20,605 nucleotides of DNA, from positions 1-20,605 of the forward strand of contig JAJQBF010000020.1 of assembly GCA_021203425.1 (NCBI GenBank), written 5' to 3'. Positions 1 to 7,372 of this stretch are shown here, piece after piece; positions within the stretch are counted from its first letter, which is position 1, and the number at the start of each line of letters is the position of its first letter. The DNA is from Clostridiales bacterium. GTDB lineage: Bacteria; Bacillota; Clostridia; Lachnospirales; CAG-274. The position numbers and the translations under genes are program-made. The notes below the pieces were generated by a model. It was not told where the DNA came from and did no database searches. It saw only the letters and a list, made by a program, of their open reading frames with translations.

Positions 1-182
1 AATATCAGCTTAACGGCTTTAAAAGCTATAATACCGAAAATTACAGGCAGCAAAAATTTAATAGAAAAATGAAATGTCATTTCATATAAAAGAGTCCCTC
101 CGTAAACTCTTCCGAAAACAGCCGTCGTAAGGCTTAAGCAAAAAATAAAAGTCAAAATCAATATTTTTGATATTTTTTTCAT
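1..182 (-). CDS. Partial gene: N-terminus of a small membrane or secreted protein
   Basis: Only the first 60 codons are in the window; the gene runs off the left edge. The ATG at 182-180 overlaps the lspA stop in an ATGA arrangement, so it is probably co-transcribed and translationally coupled with aroB-lspA. The N-terminus is Met-Lys-Lys-Ile followed by a hydrophobic stretch (about residues 5-23), which could be a signal peptide or a first membrane segment. A second hydrophobic stretch (about residues 43-58, around FLLPVIFGIIAF) fits a membrane span. I do not recognise the family from this fragment. The reading frame is open with no internal stop. Confidence 0.6.
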   Translation of the reverse strand, partial: MKKISKILILTFIFCLSLTTAVFGRVYGGTLLYEMTFHFSIKFLLPVIFGIIAFKAVKLI

Positions 183-667
183 AATACGTCATTTCCTTTC
201 TTTTCGAATTTTTCACTGAAAATAATATATATGCAGAGCAGAGCCGTTCCGCAGGTTACAAGTATGTCGGCAAAATTGAAAACAGCAAAGGAATGACCGA
301 AAAACACAAAATGCAGATAATCCACAACATAGCCCAGCCTTATTCTGTCTATAAGGTTTCCCACTGCTCCGGCGGCAATTAAAATTACGGCAATTTTAAC
401 AACCGGCGGCGTATAAACCGTTCTGCTCCTTACGAAAAAAACAAATATTACCGCCAAAACAACAACAGTAAACAATATAAACAGCCATCTTCCCCCTGAA
501 AGCAGCCCGAAAGCCATACCTTTATTTTCAACATAGGTTAAATAAAAGAAGTTGTCAATTACGCTGACCTGCCCTATGGGCTTAAGCACAACGGTAACAA
601 TATGTTTCAAAACAACGTCTTCCAAAACCAAAAAACAAAAAATCAAAACTGCTACTGTGTTTAACAT
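179..667 (-). CDS. lspA: Lipoprotein signal peptidase (signal peptidase II)
   Basis: This 162-residue integral membrane aspartyl protease removes signal peptides from prolipoproteins after lipidation. The family signatures are all visible: the N-terminal D-x3-K motif (D17, K21), YVENKGMAFG (residues 45-54), GNLIDR (103-108) followed by VVDY with D116, and FNFAD with D134. By comparison with characterised enzymes, D116 and D134 form the catalytic dyad. Four hydrophobic segments fit the usual four-helix topology, and the length is normal. The ATG at 667 overlaps the end of aroB by 7 bp, with GGGTGAT inside aroB as a likely ribosome binding site; its own stop overlaps the next start (ATGA). It is therefore the middle gene of an aroB-lspA-membrane protein operon. 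Confidence 0.95.
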   Translation of the reverse strand: MLNTVAVLIFCFLVLEDVVLKHIVTVVLKPIGQVSVIDNFFYLTYVENKGMAFGLLSGGRWLFILFTVVVLAVIFVFFVRSRTVYTPPVVKIAVILIAAGAVGNLIDRIRLGYVVDYLHFVFFGHSFAVFNFADILVTCGTALLCIYIIFSEKFEKKGNDVL

Positions 668-1755
668 TCACTATCACCCAGAATACTTAAAATGGCCCTG
701 TTGACTTCTTCAGCCGTTACGTCCTTGTCTGTGTAAGCCTCTCCTATTTTCTTAAGGAGAACAAAGGTTATAACATTATTTTTGGTTTTCTTATCCATAT
801 ACATCTGCTTGTGAATTTCTTCGGCACTTATTCCCGAAACCTTAACAGGCAGGTCGAAAAATTCAAGAAGAGCCTTTGCCCCGTCATAATCCTTCTCGGT
901 TATAACTCCCCTTTCAAGGCTTATGAACAGCGCTGCCATAATTCCCACGGCAACACACTCGCCGTGAAGAAGTCTGAAACCCAAAAGTGTTTCAACGGCG
1001 TGACCGAAAGTGTGACCGTAGTTTAAAATCGCCCTAAGCCCTGTTTCTCTTTCATCTTTCGAAACAACATAAGACTTAGCCTTACAGGAGCCGTAAAGAA
1101 CGTCTCTTACTGCATCGGCTTTAAGAGCTTTTATGTCTTCCTTTTTTTCATTCAGCATATTGAGATATTCTCTGTCAATAATATAACCATGCTTTATAAC
1201 CTCTGCCATTCCGGCGGAAACCTCTCTCGGCGGCAATGTTTTTAAAACACTTGAATTCATAAAAACAAAAGCCGGCTGATAGAAAGCCCCTATAAGGTTT
1301 TTGTTACCCATAAAGTCAACACCTGTTTTTCCCCCTACCGAAGAGTCAACCTGTGACAAAAGTGTTGTGGGAATCTGAACGTAGGTTATACCTCTCATAT
1401 ATGTTGCCGCAGCAAAGCCTGCCATATCTCCTACAACACCGCCGCCCAAAGCAATAACAACCGATTTTCTGTCAAGCTTGTTTTCAGTCATTTTCGTGTA
1501 AAAATCATATATTGTATCAAGATTTTTTCTTTCCTCCCCTGCCTCAAAACAGATTGAAGAAAGAGAAAGAAAACAGTCCTTCAAAAGAGCCAAAACCTCG
1601 TCTAAATAAAGTCTTTTTGTATTCGTGTCACATATTATAACAGCCTTCCGTCCGAAAAGTTCGCTGTCTTCAAAGGCTTTTAAAAGCCCGTCGAAACTGT
1701 CGTTTATATAAATAGGGTACTGTGCCGATTTTGTGTCGGCTTTAAATATTTTCAT
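661..1755 (-). CDS. aroB: 3-dehydroquinate synthase
   Basis: Second step of the shikimate pathway: NAD- and metal-dependent cyclisation of DAHP to 3-dehydroquinate in the cytoplasm. Of 364 residues, the diagnostic features are GGGVVGDMAGFAAATYMRG (104-122), IPTTLLSQVDSSVGGKTGVD (128-147), the metal ligands E185 (in AGMAEVIKHG), H248 (in NYGHTFGH) and H264 (in LHGE). The frame is open back to an ATG-less start at 1809, but that start lies upstream of the promoter -10 box (1800-1805). The ATG at 1755 is preceded by GGAGGAAC at an 8-nt-class spacing and gives the usual family N-terminus, so it is chosen. It is the first gene of its operon; lspA starts inside its last codons. Why chorismate synthesis is paired with lspA is not clear from sequence; other aro genes are not in the window. 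Confidence 0.95.
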   Translation of the reverse strand: MKIFKADTKSAQYPIYINDSFDGLLKAFEDSELFGRKAVIICDTNTKRLYLDEVLALLKDCFLSLSSICFEAGEERKNLDTIYDFYTKMTENKLDRKSVVIALGGGVVGDMAGFAAATYMRGITYVQIPTTLLSQVDSSVGGKTGVDFMGNKNLIGAFYQPAFVFMNSSVLKTLPPREVSAGMAEVIKHGYIIDREYLNMLNEKKEDIKALKADAVRDVLYGSCKAKSYVVSKDERETGLRAILNYGHTFGHAVETLLGFRLLHGECVAVGIMAALFISLERGVITEKDYDGAKALLEFFDLPVKVSGISAEEIHKQMYMDKKTKNNVITFVLLKKIGEAYTDKDVTAEEVNRAILSILGDSEC

Positions 1756-1799
1756 TTCCGTTCCTCCGTCCATGGATAAAGTCCTTAATCTTTCCTTAT

Positions 1800-1828
1800 A
1801 TTGTACCAAATAACGGAACTTCTGTAAA
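1800..1828 (-). promoter_or_regulatory. Sigma-A type promoter of aroB-lspA
   Basis: On the minus strand TTTACA (1828-1823) is followed after exactly 17 bp by TACAAT (1805-1800); each box matches consensus at five of six positions. The predicted transcription start near 1793 gives a leader of about 38 nt before the aroB ATG at 1755 and excludes the longer reading frame starting at 1809. Confidence 0.75.
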
Positions 1829-1866
1829 CCGCAAATTTTTATTTGTTTGAAAAAAACTTTACAGCC

Positions 1867-1900
1867 AAAAAGGGCGCCGCAAAAATACGGCAGCCCTTTT
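1867..1900 (-). terminator. Intrinsic terminator of the SLH protein gene
   Basis: Reading the minus strand, a G+C-rich stem (GGGC-GCCG pairing with CGGC-GCCC, one mismatch, loop TATTTTTG) is followed by a run of five T. It lies about 40 bp past the stop at 1939 and before the aroB promoter. Confidence 0.8.
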
Positions 1901-1938
1901 ATACTGAAATTAAATTTTAAAACCGGTTCGGAAATGCT

Positions 1939-3360
1939 TTATTCGGCTGATTCAATATATTTTAAAACATTATACATTATAACAGCCGTTTCCGCTCTTG
2001 TTGTTCCGGCTTTGGGAGAAATATTTCCGTTTGAGCCGTTTACAATTCCTGCCTCTACCATTCCGATTATACTTTCCCAGGCATATGAAGAAATTTCATC
2101 TGTGTCGTTAAAATCCGCCAAAGCCTCTGTGTTGCTGCTGCTTAAGCTTTCGCCTGTTGCAGCCTCATAGGCTCTTGCCGTAAGAACCATCATATCCTGT
2201 CTTGTAATATAGTCTTCCGGTGCAAAAGAACCGTCGCTGTAACCTTGGGCAATACCCAAATCTTTGGCAAGACAAACATAATTTGCATAGTATTTGTCTT
2301 CTCTTACATCTGCAAAGCTGCCCTCTGCCTCACCTGAAACACCTAATGTATTTAAAAGCATAATTATAAAGTCAGCTCTTGTAACATTATTTTTGGGAAG
2401 GAAAGTTCCGTCATTATAGCCGTTTACAATTTTAAGAGACGCAAGGTAATTAACCGCCTCTGCCGCCCAGGGTGTTTCTTCTAAGTCGGGAAAAGCATAT
2501 TCCACGGAAGTTTCCGCTGCTGTTTCGCTGCTGTCGTCAGCTGAATCTGAGTCTGTTGAACCTGTAGAACCCGTTGAGCCTGAGGAGCCCGATGAACCGC
2601 CGCCTGAGTTTGATGAAGAAGAATCGGAAGATGTTGAATCCGACGAAGATGAAGTTGATGCTGCGGTTGTTGTTTCGCTGTCGCTGTCGCTGTCTGAGCT
2701 TGAAGACGAAACAGTTGTTGTCGTTGCCTCTGATGAACCGGATACATAAATGCTGCAGGGTGTTGTGTCTACATCAAGAGAACCTACAGAATGGTCTGTT
2801 GACGCAAACATTGAAGACGTACCTACAATTTCGATTTCCGTACTTCCGGCGCCTACAACTTCAAATTCTGCCGAGAAGAGAATACCGCTTGAGGTTATTT
2901 GGTAAAGTCCGCCGTTTCCGCCGTAGCTGCCTGTTATTGCCGCAAGCTTTATTTCGCCAAGTTCTGCCGCCGTACTTACACCGTCGGGCTGTTTTTGATA
3001 AATAGGTGTAGACTTTTTAACAATAGCCGCAGCAGTGTCAAGACTTGCCGCACTTATAAGATATGACACTCTTGTGTCGGAAACGGGATAAGTTATGGCT
3101 TCGTCTTCGTCAACAGTTATACCCGATTTGAAAATAACAACCTCCGGGTCATAAAGAATGTAAAAAGTCATTGAATCGAACTGTGAGCTATTTTGAAGGT
3201 AGAACGAAACCTCAAATGTTTCTCCTATGTCCGTTTCAGCGTCAAAGCTGAATGAGCCGTTTGTGGGGTAAAGCGACGCATCTGCACCGTAAGCACAAAC
3301 CGCCCCTGCTCCCAAAGTCAGCAGAGCAGTAAGCATTAAACCGAAAATTTTCTTTTTCAT
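1939..3360 (-). CDS. Secreted surface protein: cohesin-like domain, Ser-rich linker, three SLH domains
   Basis: 473 residues. Residues 1-28 form a signal peptide (MKKK, then a hydrophobic core ending near AYGADA). Residues about 30-207 are a beta-rich domain resembling cohesins/cohesin-like modules (GETFEVSFYLQNSS, then MTFYILYDPEVV, and a late FSAEFEV strand). Residues 208-287 are a low-complexity linker of Ser, Thr, Asp and Gly with SSD and GST repeats. Three SLH modules follow (about 288-340, 348-401, 415-468), each with the AxWA/YA start, the NGYxDGTF-type turn and the TRAD, TRQD or TRAE motif. SLH triplets anchor proteins to pyruvylated secondary cell-wall polymers, so it should be non-covalently wall-bound. 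The ATG at 3360 has AAAGGAGA about 5-10 nt upstream. It is transcribed alone, with its own promoter and terminator. The SLH call is firm; the cohesin assignment is tentative, and the ligand is unknown. Confidence 0.9.
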   Translation of the reverse strand: MKKKIFGLMLTALLTLGAGAVCAYGADASLYPTNGSFSFDAETDIGETFEVSFYLQNSSQFDSMTFYILYDPEVVIFKSGITVDEDEAITYPVSDTRVSYLISAASLDTAAAIVKKSTPIYQKQPDGVSTAAELGEIKLAAITGSYGGNGGLYQITSSGILFSAEFEVVGAGSTEIEIVGTSSMFASTDHSVGSLDVDTTPCSIYVSGSSEATTTTVSSSSSDSDSDSETTTAASTSSSSDSTSSDSSSSNSGGGSSGSSGSTGSTGSTDSDSADDSSETAAETSVEYAFPDLEETPWAAEAVNYLASLKIVNGYNDGTFLPKNNVTRADFIIMLLNTLGVSGEAEGSFADVREDKYYANYVCLAKDLGIAQGYSDGSFAPEDYITRQDMMVLTARAYEAATGESLSSSNTEALADFNDTDEISSYAWESIIGMVEAGIVNGSNGNISPKAGTTRAETAVIMYNVLKYIESAE

Positions 3361-3396
3361 ACCTTTCTCCTTTATATATAAAATTTGTACATATTT

Positions 3397-3425
3397 ATTT
3401 TACATCAAAACGCCGAACTTTTCAA
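3397..3425 (-). promoter_or_regulatory. Sigma-A type promoter of the SLH protein gene
   Basis: TTGAAA (3425-3420), 17-bp spacer, TAAAAT (3402-3397) on the minus strand, each one mismatch from consensus. Predicted start near 3390, so the leader is about 30 nt and carries AAAGGAGA. A 12-bp AT palindrome (3371-3382) lies just upstream of the ribosome binding site; no function is claimed. Confidence 0.75.
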
Positions 3426-3503
3426 CAGAATTTTTTAAAAACACACCGTTTTCTTGTAAAAAAGCAACAGTTAGATCCAAATGGGCTTATTATTCCGTTT
3501 TTG

Positions 3504-4403
3504 TCATACATATCTGTTTATAACCTGTCTGACAGGTTCGAAATAAGAGCTTCCGAACAAATTTAAATGATTAAGCAAATGATAGAGATTATATAAGTCC
3601 TTTCGTTCCTCATACCCCGGGTCAATGTGGTTTATTTCGTTATATACCCCGTAAAATGAATTCGGAAGTCTGCCGAAAAGCTCCGTCATAGCAAGCTCCG
3701 CCTCAAAATTTCCCACATAGACCGCCGGGTCGAAAATCCACGCTTTTCCGTCCGAGCCACAAATTGAATTTCCGCTCCATAAATCACCATGAAGAAGTGA
3801 TGGAAACTCCGGTTCCGGCAGGAGACTCTCCGATTTGTCGAGCAGCTTTTCACACTTTCTTTTAAGTTCTGCGTCCAGTTTCTTTTCCGCCCTTTCCATT
3901 TGCGGCAGCAGACGGCAGTCTCTGAAAAATTCAGCCCAGCTTGAATTTGGAGTGTTTTTCTGGGGAGATGCCCCGATATAATTATCCGCATAAAAACCGA
4001 AAGAAAGCTCCCCGTTTTCCGACACAAATTCAGCTGTTTTTGCCCTGTGCAGCATAGCCAGTTCACGCCCGAAAGTTTCAGAATAGTCGTTTACTCTCAG
4101 CCCCGAATTTATATATTCCATAAGCAAAAAGGAAATTCCACGCTTTTTATCTGTTCCCAAAGCCAATACCTTCGGCACTCCTATAGTCTTTGCAGCTCTT
4201 AAAGCCCTTAAGCCTTCCTCTTCCGCCTTGAAAAAAGAAAAATTTTTGATATTGTTGCACTTCATAAATATATATGAGCCGTCTGAAAGGGTAAGCCTAT
4301 ATGCCCTGTTTATGTCGCCGCCGTATACCGCCTTTCCTTCGGCAATATGTATGCCCTCTCCGCAAGCCCCTTTAACCGCCTCTTCCAAAGTATAATATTT
4401 CAT
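3504..4403 (-). CDS. Fructosamine kinase family protein (ketosamine-3-kinase-like)
   Basis: 299 residues, the usual family length. These kinases share the aminoglycoside/choline-kinase fold and phosphorylate protein-bound or free ketosamines so that the sugar is released. Visible motifs: a glycine-rich turn YGGDIN (27-32), the ATP-binding Lys48 in IFMKCN, FLLMEYI (92-98), HGDLWSGN (205-212, catalytic D207), FDPAVYVG (224-231, metal-binding D225), and the family C-terminus LYNLYHLLNHLNLFG (270-284). The frame is open to 4469, but that start lies inside the -35 box and the next Met (4439) lies upstream of the predicted transcription start. The ATG at 4403 with GGCGGA upstream is therefore chosen. 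It is divergent from malQ. The substrate cannot be read from sequence; a deglycation role is inferred from the family. Confidence 0.9.
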   Translation of the reverse strand: MKYYTLEEAVKGACGEGIHIAEGKAVYGGDINRAYRLTLSDGSYIFMKCNNIKNFSFFKAEEEGLRALRAAKTIGVPKVLALGTDKKRGISFLLMEYINSGLRVNDYSETFGRELAMLHRAKTAEFVSENGELSFGFYADNYIGASPQKNTPNSSWAEFFRDCRLLPQMERAEKKLDAELKRKCEKLLDKSESLLPEPEFPSLLHGDLWSGNSICGSDGKAWIFDPAVYVGNFEAELAMTELFGRLPNSFYGVYNEINHIDPGYEERKDLYNLYHLLNHLNLFGSSYFEPVRQVINRYV

Positions 4404-4440
4404 TTTTTCATTCCGCCGTTTCTTTAAATTTATAACCATA

Positions 4441-4469
4441 ATTATAACCCTGATTTTCAGAATTGACAA
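4441..4469 (-). promoter_or_regulatory. Sigma-A type promoter of the fructosamine kinase gene
   Basis: TTGTCA (4469-4464), 17-bp spacer and a perfect TATAAT (4446-4441) on the minus strand. Predicted start near 4434. A direct repeat of GGTTATAA (4449-4442 and 4437-4430, 12-bp period) spans the -10 box and start; it could be an operator or simply chance in AT-rich DNA. Confidence 0.8.
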
Positions 4470-4537
4470 TATATTTTTGAATTAAATATCAATGAAAAAC
4501 AGCCGCAAAAAAATAATAAACAAACGCCATTTTAAAG

Positions 4538-4566
4538 TTGTTTAATTTACGGATTTGTGTTAAAAT
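4538..4566 (+). promoter_or_regulatory. Probable promoter of malQ with extended -10
   Basis: TTGTTT (4538-4543), 17-bp spacer and TAAAAT (4561-4566) preceded by TGT, which makes an extended -10 motif. An alternative TATAAT at 4572-4577 lacks a well-placed -35 box. The leader would be about 80 nt. It is back to back with the fructosamine kinase promoter (4441-4469), about 70 bp apart. I see no riboswitch in the leader. Confidence 0.55.
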
Positions 4567-4653
4567 ATAATTATAATATTGATTCGGGTTTTTCACCGGG
4601 TAAAAGATGATAAAACATCAATCCCATTATTATACATAAGGAGGTATTTTTTT

Positions 4654-6273
4654 ATGAGCGAAAGACGAAGCGGTGTATTAGTACACCCCTCCTCCCTTTA
4701 TTCACCTTTCGGCATAGGTGACTTAGGCGAGGGCGCATACAGATTTATCGATTTTTTAAGGAAGGCAAAGCAGACCTTATGGCAGATTTTGCCTTTGGGT
4801 CATACAGGCTACGGAAACTCTCCCTATTCGGCTTATTCAGCCTTCGCCTGCAATCCCCTGTTAATTTCTCCCGACAAGCTTGCCAATGACGGACTTTTAG
4901 GCAATGGGGATTTGAGAAATATTCCCTACTTCGACAAAAACAGAGTTGAATATGACAGGGTAATAGAATATAAAGACGGTTTGTTCAGAAAAGCATTTGA
5001 AATGTTCAAAATGTATGCCGACCGAAAGCCTTTTCTTGAATACTGCCGTGAAAACGATTTTTGGCTTTATGATTATGCTCTTTATATTGCCCTTAAAAAG
5101 AGAATTATGAATCAAAGAAAAACAGAAAGCGTTCTTACGGATTTTGTAACTTTCGTGGAAAGAGCCAAAAACAAATTAAAAGACACCGAAATTATAAATA
5201 TGTTCTACGGCGCCGCCTTTTCTTCCTTCCCCGAAAAATATTTAAACCTTACCCCCGAAACAAGACGGGAACTTGAGGAGGAATTAAAAGACGAAATCGA
5301 ATACAACTGCTTTTTACAGTATGAATTTTACAAGCAGTGGTCTGCCCTTAAAAAATACGCAAACAAAAACGGTATTCAGATTATAGGCGATATGCCCATA
5401 TTCGTTTCCTCGGACAGTTCAGACGCCTGGCTTCACAGGGAGCTTTTCTACTATGACAAAAAAGGCTTTCCTTCAGTAGTAGCCGGTGTTCCCCCCGATT
5501 ATTTTTCAGCCACAGGTCAGCTTTGGGGCAACCCTCTCTACAGATGGGACTATCACAAAGAAACAAACTATGACTGGTGGACAAAGAGAATTCAGCAAAC
5601 TCTTAAATACGTTGATATAGTGAGAATCGACCATTTCAGAGCCTTTGAAAGCTATTGGGAAATTCCCTATCCTGCCGAAACAGCAGAAAAAGGCGCTTGG
5701 CGAAAAGGTCCCGGAAAGAATTTCTTTGATGTTTTAAGAAGACGCTTAGGTGGGCTTCCCATAATTGCCGAAGACTTAGGAGATTTAAACCCCGAGGTTC
5801 ATATATTAAGAGACGAGGTAGGGCTTACCGGAATGAAGGTTTTACAGTTTGCCTTCAGCGGAGCGGCAAACGACTTTCTCCCCCACAACTACAAAAATAC
5901 AAACTGGATTGTTTACACAGGCACTCATGACAACAACACCACAATAGGCTGGTGGAACAACGATGTCAATGAACACGAGAAAAACTATGTCAAACAGTAC
6001 ATTAAAACAGACGGCTCCGACATTGCGTGGGATTTTATAAGGCTTGCGTTCTCCTCAATAGCAGACACAGCTATAATCCCCCTGCAGGACGTACTCTGTC
6101 TTAATGAAAAAGCAAGAATGAACGTACCCGGCGTTGCCGGAGGAAACTGGGAGTTCAGAATAGACGAAAATGCTTTAAACGACGGCTATGCCAACGGCTT
6201 AAGGCTTTTCTCAGAGCTTTATAACAGAAACAATATTCCTATTCCCGAATACGAAGACGAAAAGGAAGAATAA
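4654..6273 (+). CDS. malQ: 4-alpha-glucanotransferase (amylomaltase, GH77)
   Basis: 539 residues. The enzyme transfers alpha-1,4-glucan segments between malto-oligosaccharides in the cytoplasm, in maltodextrin and glycogen metabolism. Motifs: GVLVHPSSL (7-15), SPYSAYSAFACNP (56-68), GDMPIFVSSDSSDAW (245-259), VAGVPPDYFSATGQLWGNP (276-294), RIDHFR with nucleophile D326, IIAEDLG with acid/base E373, and YTGTHDNNTT with D426. The ATG at 4654 has AAGGAGGT (4638-4645) 8 nt upstream, so the 25-residue upstream extension possible in this frame is rejected. The protein is somewhat longer than many bacterial GH77 enzymes of about 500 residues; roughly 35 extra residues appear around 150-190. It has its own promoter. 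No other glycogen or maltose gene is in the window. Confidence 0.96.
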   Translation: MSERRSGVLVHPSSLYSPFGIGDLGEGAYRFIDFLRKAKQTLWQILPLGHTGYGNSPYSAYSAFACNPLLISPDKLANDGLLGNGDLRNIPYFDKNRVEYDRVIEYKDGLFRKAFEMFKMYADRKPFLEYCRENDFWLYDYALYIALKKRIMNQRKTESVLTDFVTFVERAKNKLKDTEIINMFYGAAFSSFPEKYLNLTPETRRELEEELKDEIEYNCFLQYEFYKQWSALKKYANKNGIQIIGDMPIFVSSDSSDAWLHRELFYYDKKGFPSVVAGVPPDYFSATGQLWGNPLYRWDYHKETNYDWWTKRIQQTLKYVDIVRIDHFRAFESYWEIPYPAETAEKGAWRKGPGKNFFDVLRRRLGGLPIIAEDLGDLNPEVHILRDEVGLTGMKVLQFAFSGAANDFLPHNYKNTNWIVYTGTHDNNTTIGWWNNDVNEHEKNYVKQYIKTDGSDIAWDFIRLAFSSIADTAIIPLQDVLCLNEKARMNVPGVAGGNWEFRIDENALNDGYANGLRLFSELYNRNNIPIPEYEDEKEE

Positions 6274-6288
6274 ACACCGCAGTCAAAG

Positions 6289-6320
6289 CCTCAAAACTGC
6301 CCTTAAAAGCAATTTTGGGG
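6289..6320 (+). terminator. Weak candidate terminator after malQ
   Basis: CCTCAAAA (6289-6296) can pair with TTTTGGGG (6313-6320) in an 8-bp stem with one G-T pair, followed by TCTTGCTGTCTTA. The stem is AT-rich and the T tract is interrupted, so this is only suggestive. The rest of the 184-bp gap after malQ holds the promoter and leader of the next operon. Confidence 0.3.
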
Positions 6321-6362
6321 TCTTGCTGTCTTAAAATAAAAAAATTTGCGGTAAGGGTATGA

Positions 6363-6391
6363 TTGACAAAAGCGGTAAATAAAGGTATTAT
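6363..6391 (+). promoter_or_regulatory. Strong sigma-A promoter of the glycosyltransferase-proC genes
   Basis: A perfect TTGACA (6363-6368), 17-bp spacer and TATTAT (6386-6391). The predicted start near 6398 gives a leader of about 60 nt. The leader holds a small hairpin (6419-6425 pairing with 6433-6439, including two G-T pairs) just before the ribosome binding site AGGAG at 6446-6450. Confidence 0.8.
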
Positions 6392-6457
6392 AAATACGGA
6401 AACATTAATGTATTTCATCGGGGGACTACGTCTTTCCCGTATATCAGGAGTTATTTT

Positions 6458-7321
6458 ATGGATATATCTGTAATAATCGTAAACTATAACACAAAAAAGC
6501 TCTGCGAACAAACCGTAAAGGCGGTTCTTGACAATTTGGGAGATTTATCGGCGGAAATTATAATAGCAGACAATTCCTCTGTTAAGTCGGAGGTTTTCAG
6601 CTCAGACGACAGCCGTATAAAAGTGTTTTCGGGCCTGCCTAACAAGGGTTTCGGAACAGCCTCAAACTACGGAGCAAAAAAAGCCTCGGGAGATTACATA
6701 TTGTTTTTAAATTCAGACACAGTTATGCAGCTCGGCACACTGCCGGCGGCTGTTTCATATATGAAGTCTCACCCGGAGACAGGCTGTTTGGGCATAAAAA
6801 CCCTTTTAGAAGACGGCAGTTTCGACCACGGCTGTAAAAGGGGCTTTCCTACCCCTTTTAATTCATTCTGTTATTTTTTAAAGCTAGACAGGCTTTTTCC
6901 CAAAAACAAAGCCATAGGCGGCTACAGGCTTACCTATATCGATGAAAACGATACTGCCGAGGTGGAGTGTGTTTCGGGGGCTTTTATGCTTATGCCGAAG
7001 GAGGTATTTCGGGAAACAAAGGGATTTGACGAAGAAATATTTATGCACGGAGAAGACATAGACTTATGCTATAGAATAAGGCTGACAGGCAGAAAAATAG
7101 TTTACTTGGGAGATGTATATATGATACATCTCAAGGGGAGAAGTTCTCTTTACGAAAAAGGCAAAGAGAGTATAAAAAACTTCTATAATGGCATTACATA
7201 TGTTTATGACAAATATTATACAGACAGTCACGGAAAAACAGGTACATTTTTGTTTCATTCAGTCATTAAACTAAAATATTATATAACCTTGTTAAGGCAT
7301 TATATTTCGGGCGGAAAATGA
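6458..7321 (+). CDS. Family 2 glycosyltransferase (rhamnosyltransferase-like)
   Basis: 287 residues, soluble GT-A fold. It should transfer a nucleotide-activated sugar to a cell-surface glycan or glycolipid on the cytoplasmic side. Motifs: the nucleotide-binding start ISVIIVNYNT (3-12), EIIIADNSS (33-41), the metal-binding FLNSDT (83-88), ECVSGAFMLM (170-179), and the acceptor-side acid HGEDIDLCYRI (197-207). The late H-x2-G-x-S pattern (about 224-230) also fits this group. It resembles O-antigen/wall-polymer rhamnosyltransferases, but the donor sugar cannot be deduced. AGGAG lies 7 nt before the ATG. It is the first gene after a strong promoter; the next gene, also a GT2 protein, follows after 47 bp. 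Confidence 0.9.
   Translation: MDISVIIVNYNTKKLCEQTVKAVLDNLGDLSAEIIIADNSSVKSEVFSSDDSRIKVFSGLPNKGFGTASNYGAKKASGDYILFLNSDTVMQLGTLPAAVSYMKSHPETGCLGIKTLLEDGSFDHGCKRGFPTPFNSFCYFLKLDRLFPKNKAIGGYRLTYIDENDTAEVECVSGAFMLMPKEVFRETKGFDEEIFMHGEDIDLCYRIRLTGRKIVYLGDVYMIHLKGRSSLYEKGKESIKNFYNGITYVYDKYYTDSHGKTGTFLFHSVIKLKYYITLLRHYISGGK
6835..6860. repeat. 9-bp inverted repeat inside the first glycosyltransferase gene
   Basis: TAAAAGGGG (6835-6843) and CCCCTTTTA (6852-6860) are perfect complements separated by 8 nt. The stretch encodes GCKRGFPTPF, whose FPTP part is common in this enzyme group, so coding constraint may explain it. A T-rich stretch follows on the plus strand, but there is no immediate T run. Confidence 0.5.
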
Positions 7322-7342
7322 AACGAAAATAATAAGGAAACG

Positions 7343-7372
7343 ATGAGCAAAAGAAAGCGGTCGGCATTATGA
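7343..7372 (+). CDS. Nine-codon upstream ORF (possible leader peptide)
   Basis: ATG at 7343 opens a frame encoding MSKRKRSAL and stops with TGA at 7370-7372. The stop overlaps the ATG of the large glycosyltransferase (7369) as ATGA. AAGGAAA (7334-7340) lies just upstream, a better ribosome binding site than anything directly before 7369. Termination at this stop could feed re-initiation at 7369. The peptide is strongly basic. No known leader family is recognised, and short frames also occur by chance. Confidence 0.3.
   Translation: MSKRKRSAL

Noticed and set aside
69..85. 17-bp palindrome ATGAAATG-T-CATTTCAT
   Set aside because: It lies within the coding region of the partial gene, is AT-rich and short, and has no promoter nearby; chance is the simpler explanation.
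2481..2747. Gln-rich frame on the minus strand inside the SLH gene
   Set aside because: It is a shifted reading of the repetitive Ser/Thr linker codons, not a separate gene.
2574..3005. A plus-strand open frame of 143 codons opposite the SLH gene
   Set aside because: It arises from the low-complexity Ser/Asp linker; composition is Arg/Leu-biased without motifs, and it has no ribosome binding site.
4579..4653. N-terminal extension of MalQ from an ATG at 4579
   Set aside because: The AAGGAGGT at 4638-4645 is ideally placed for the ATG at 4654, and the extension does not resemble GH77 N-termini.
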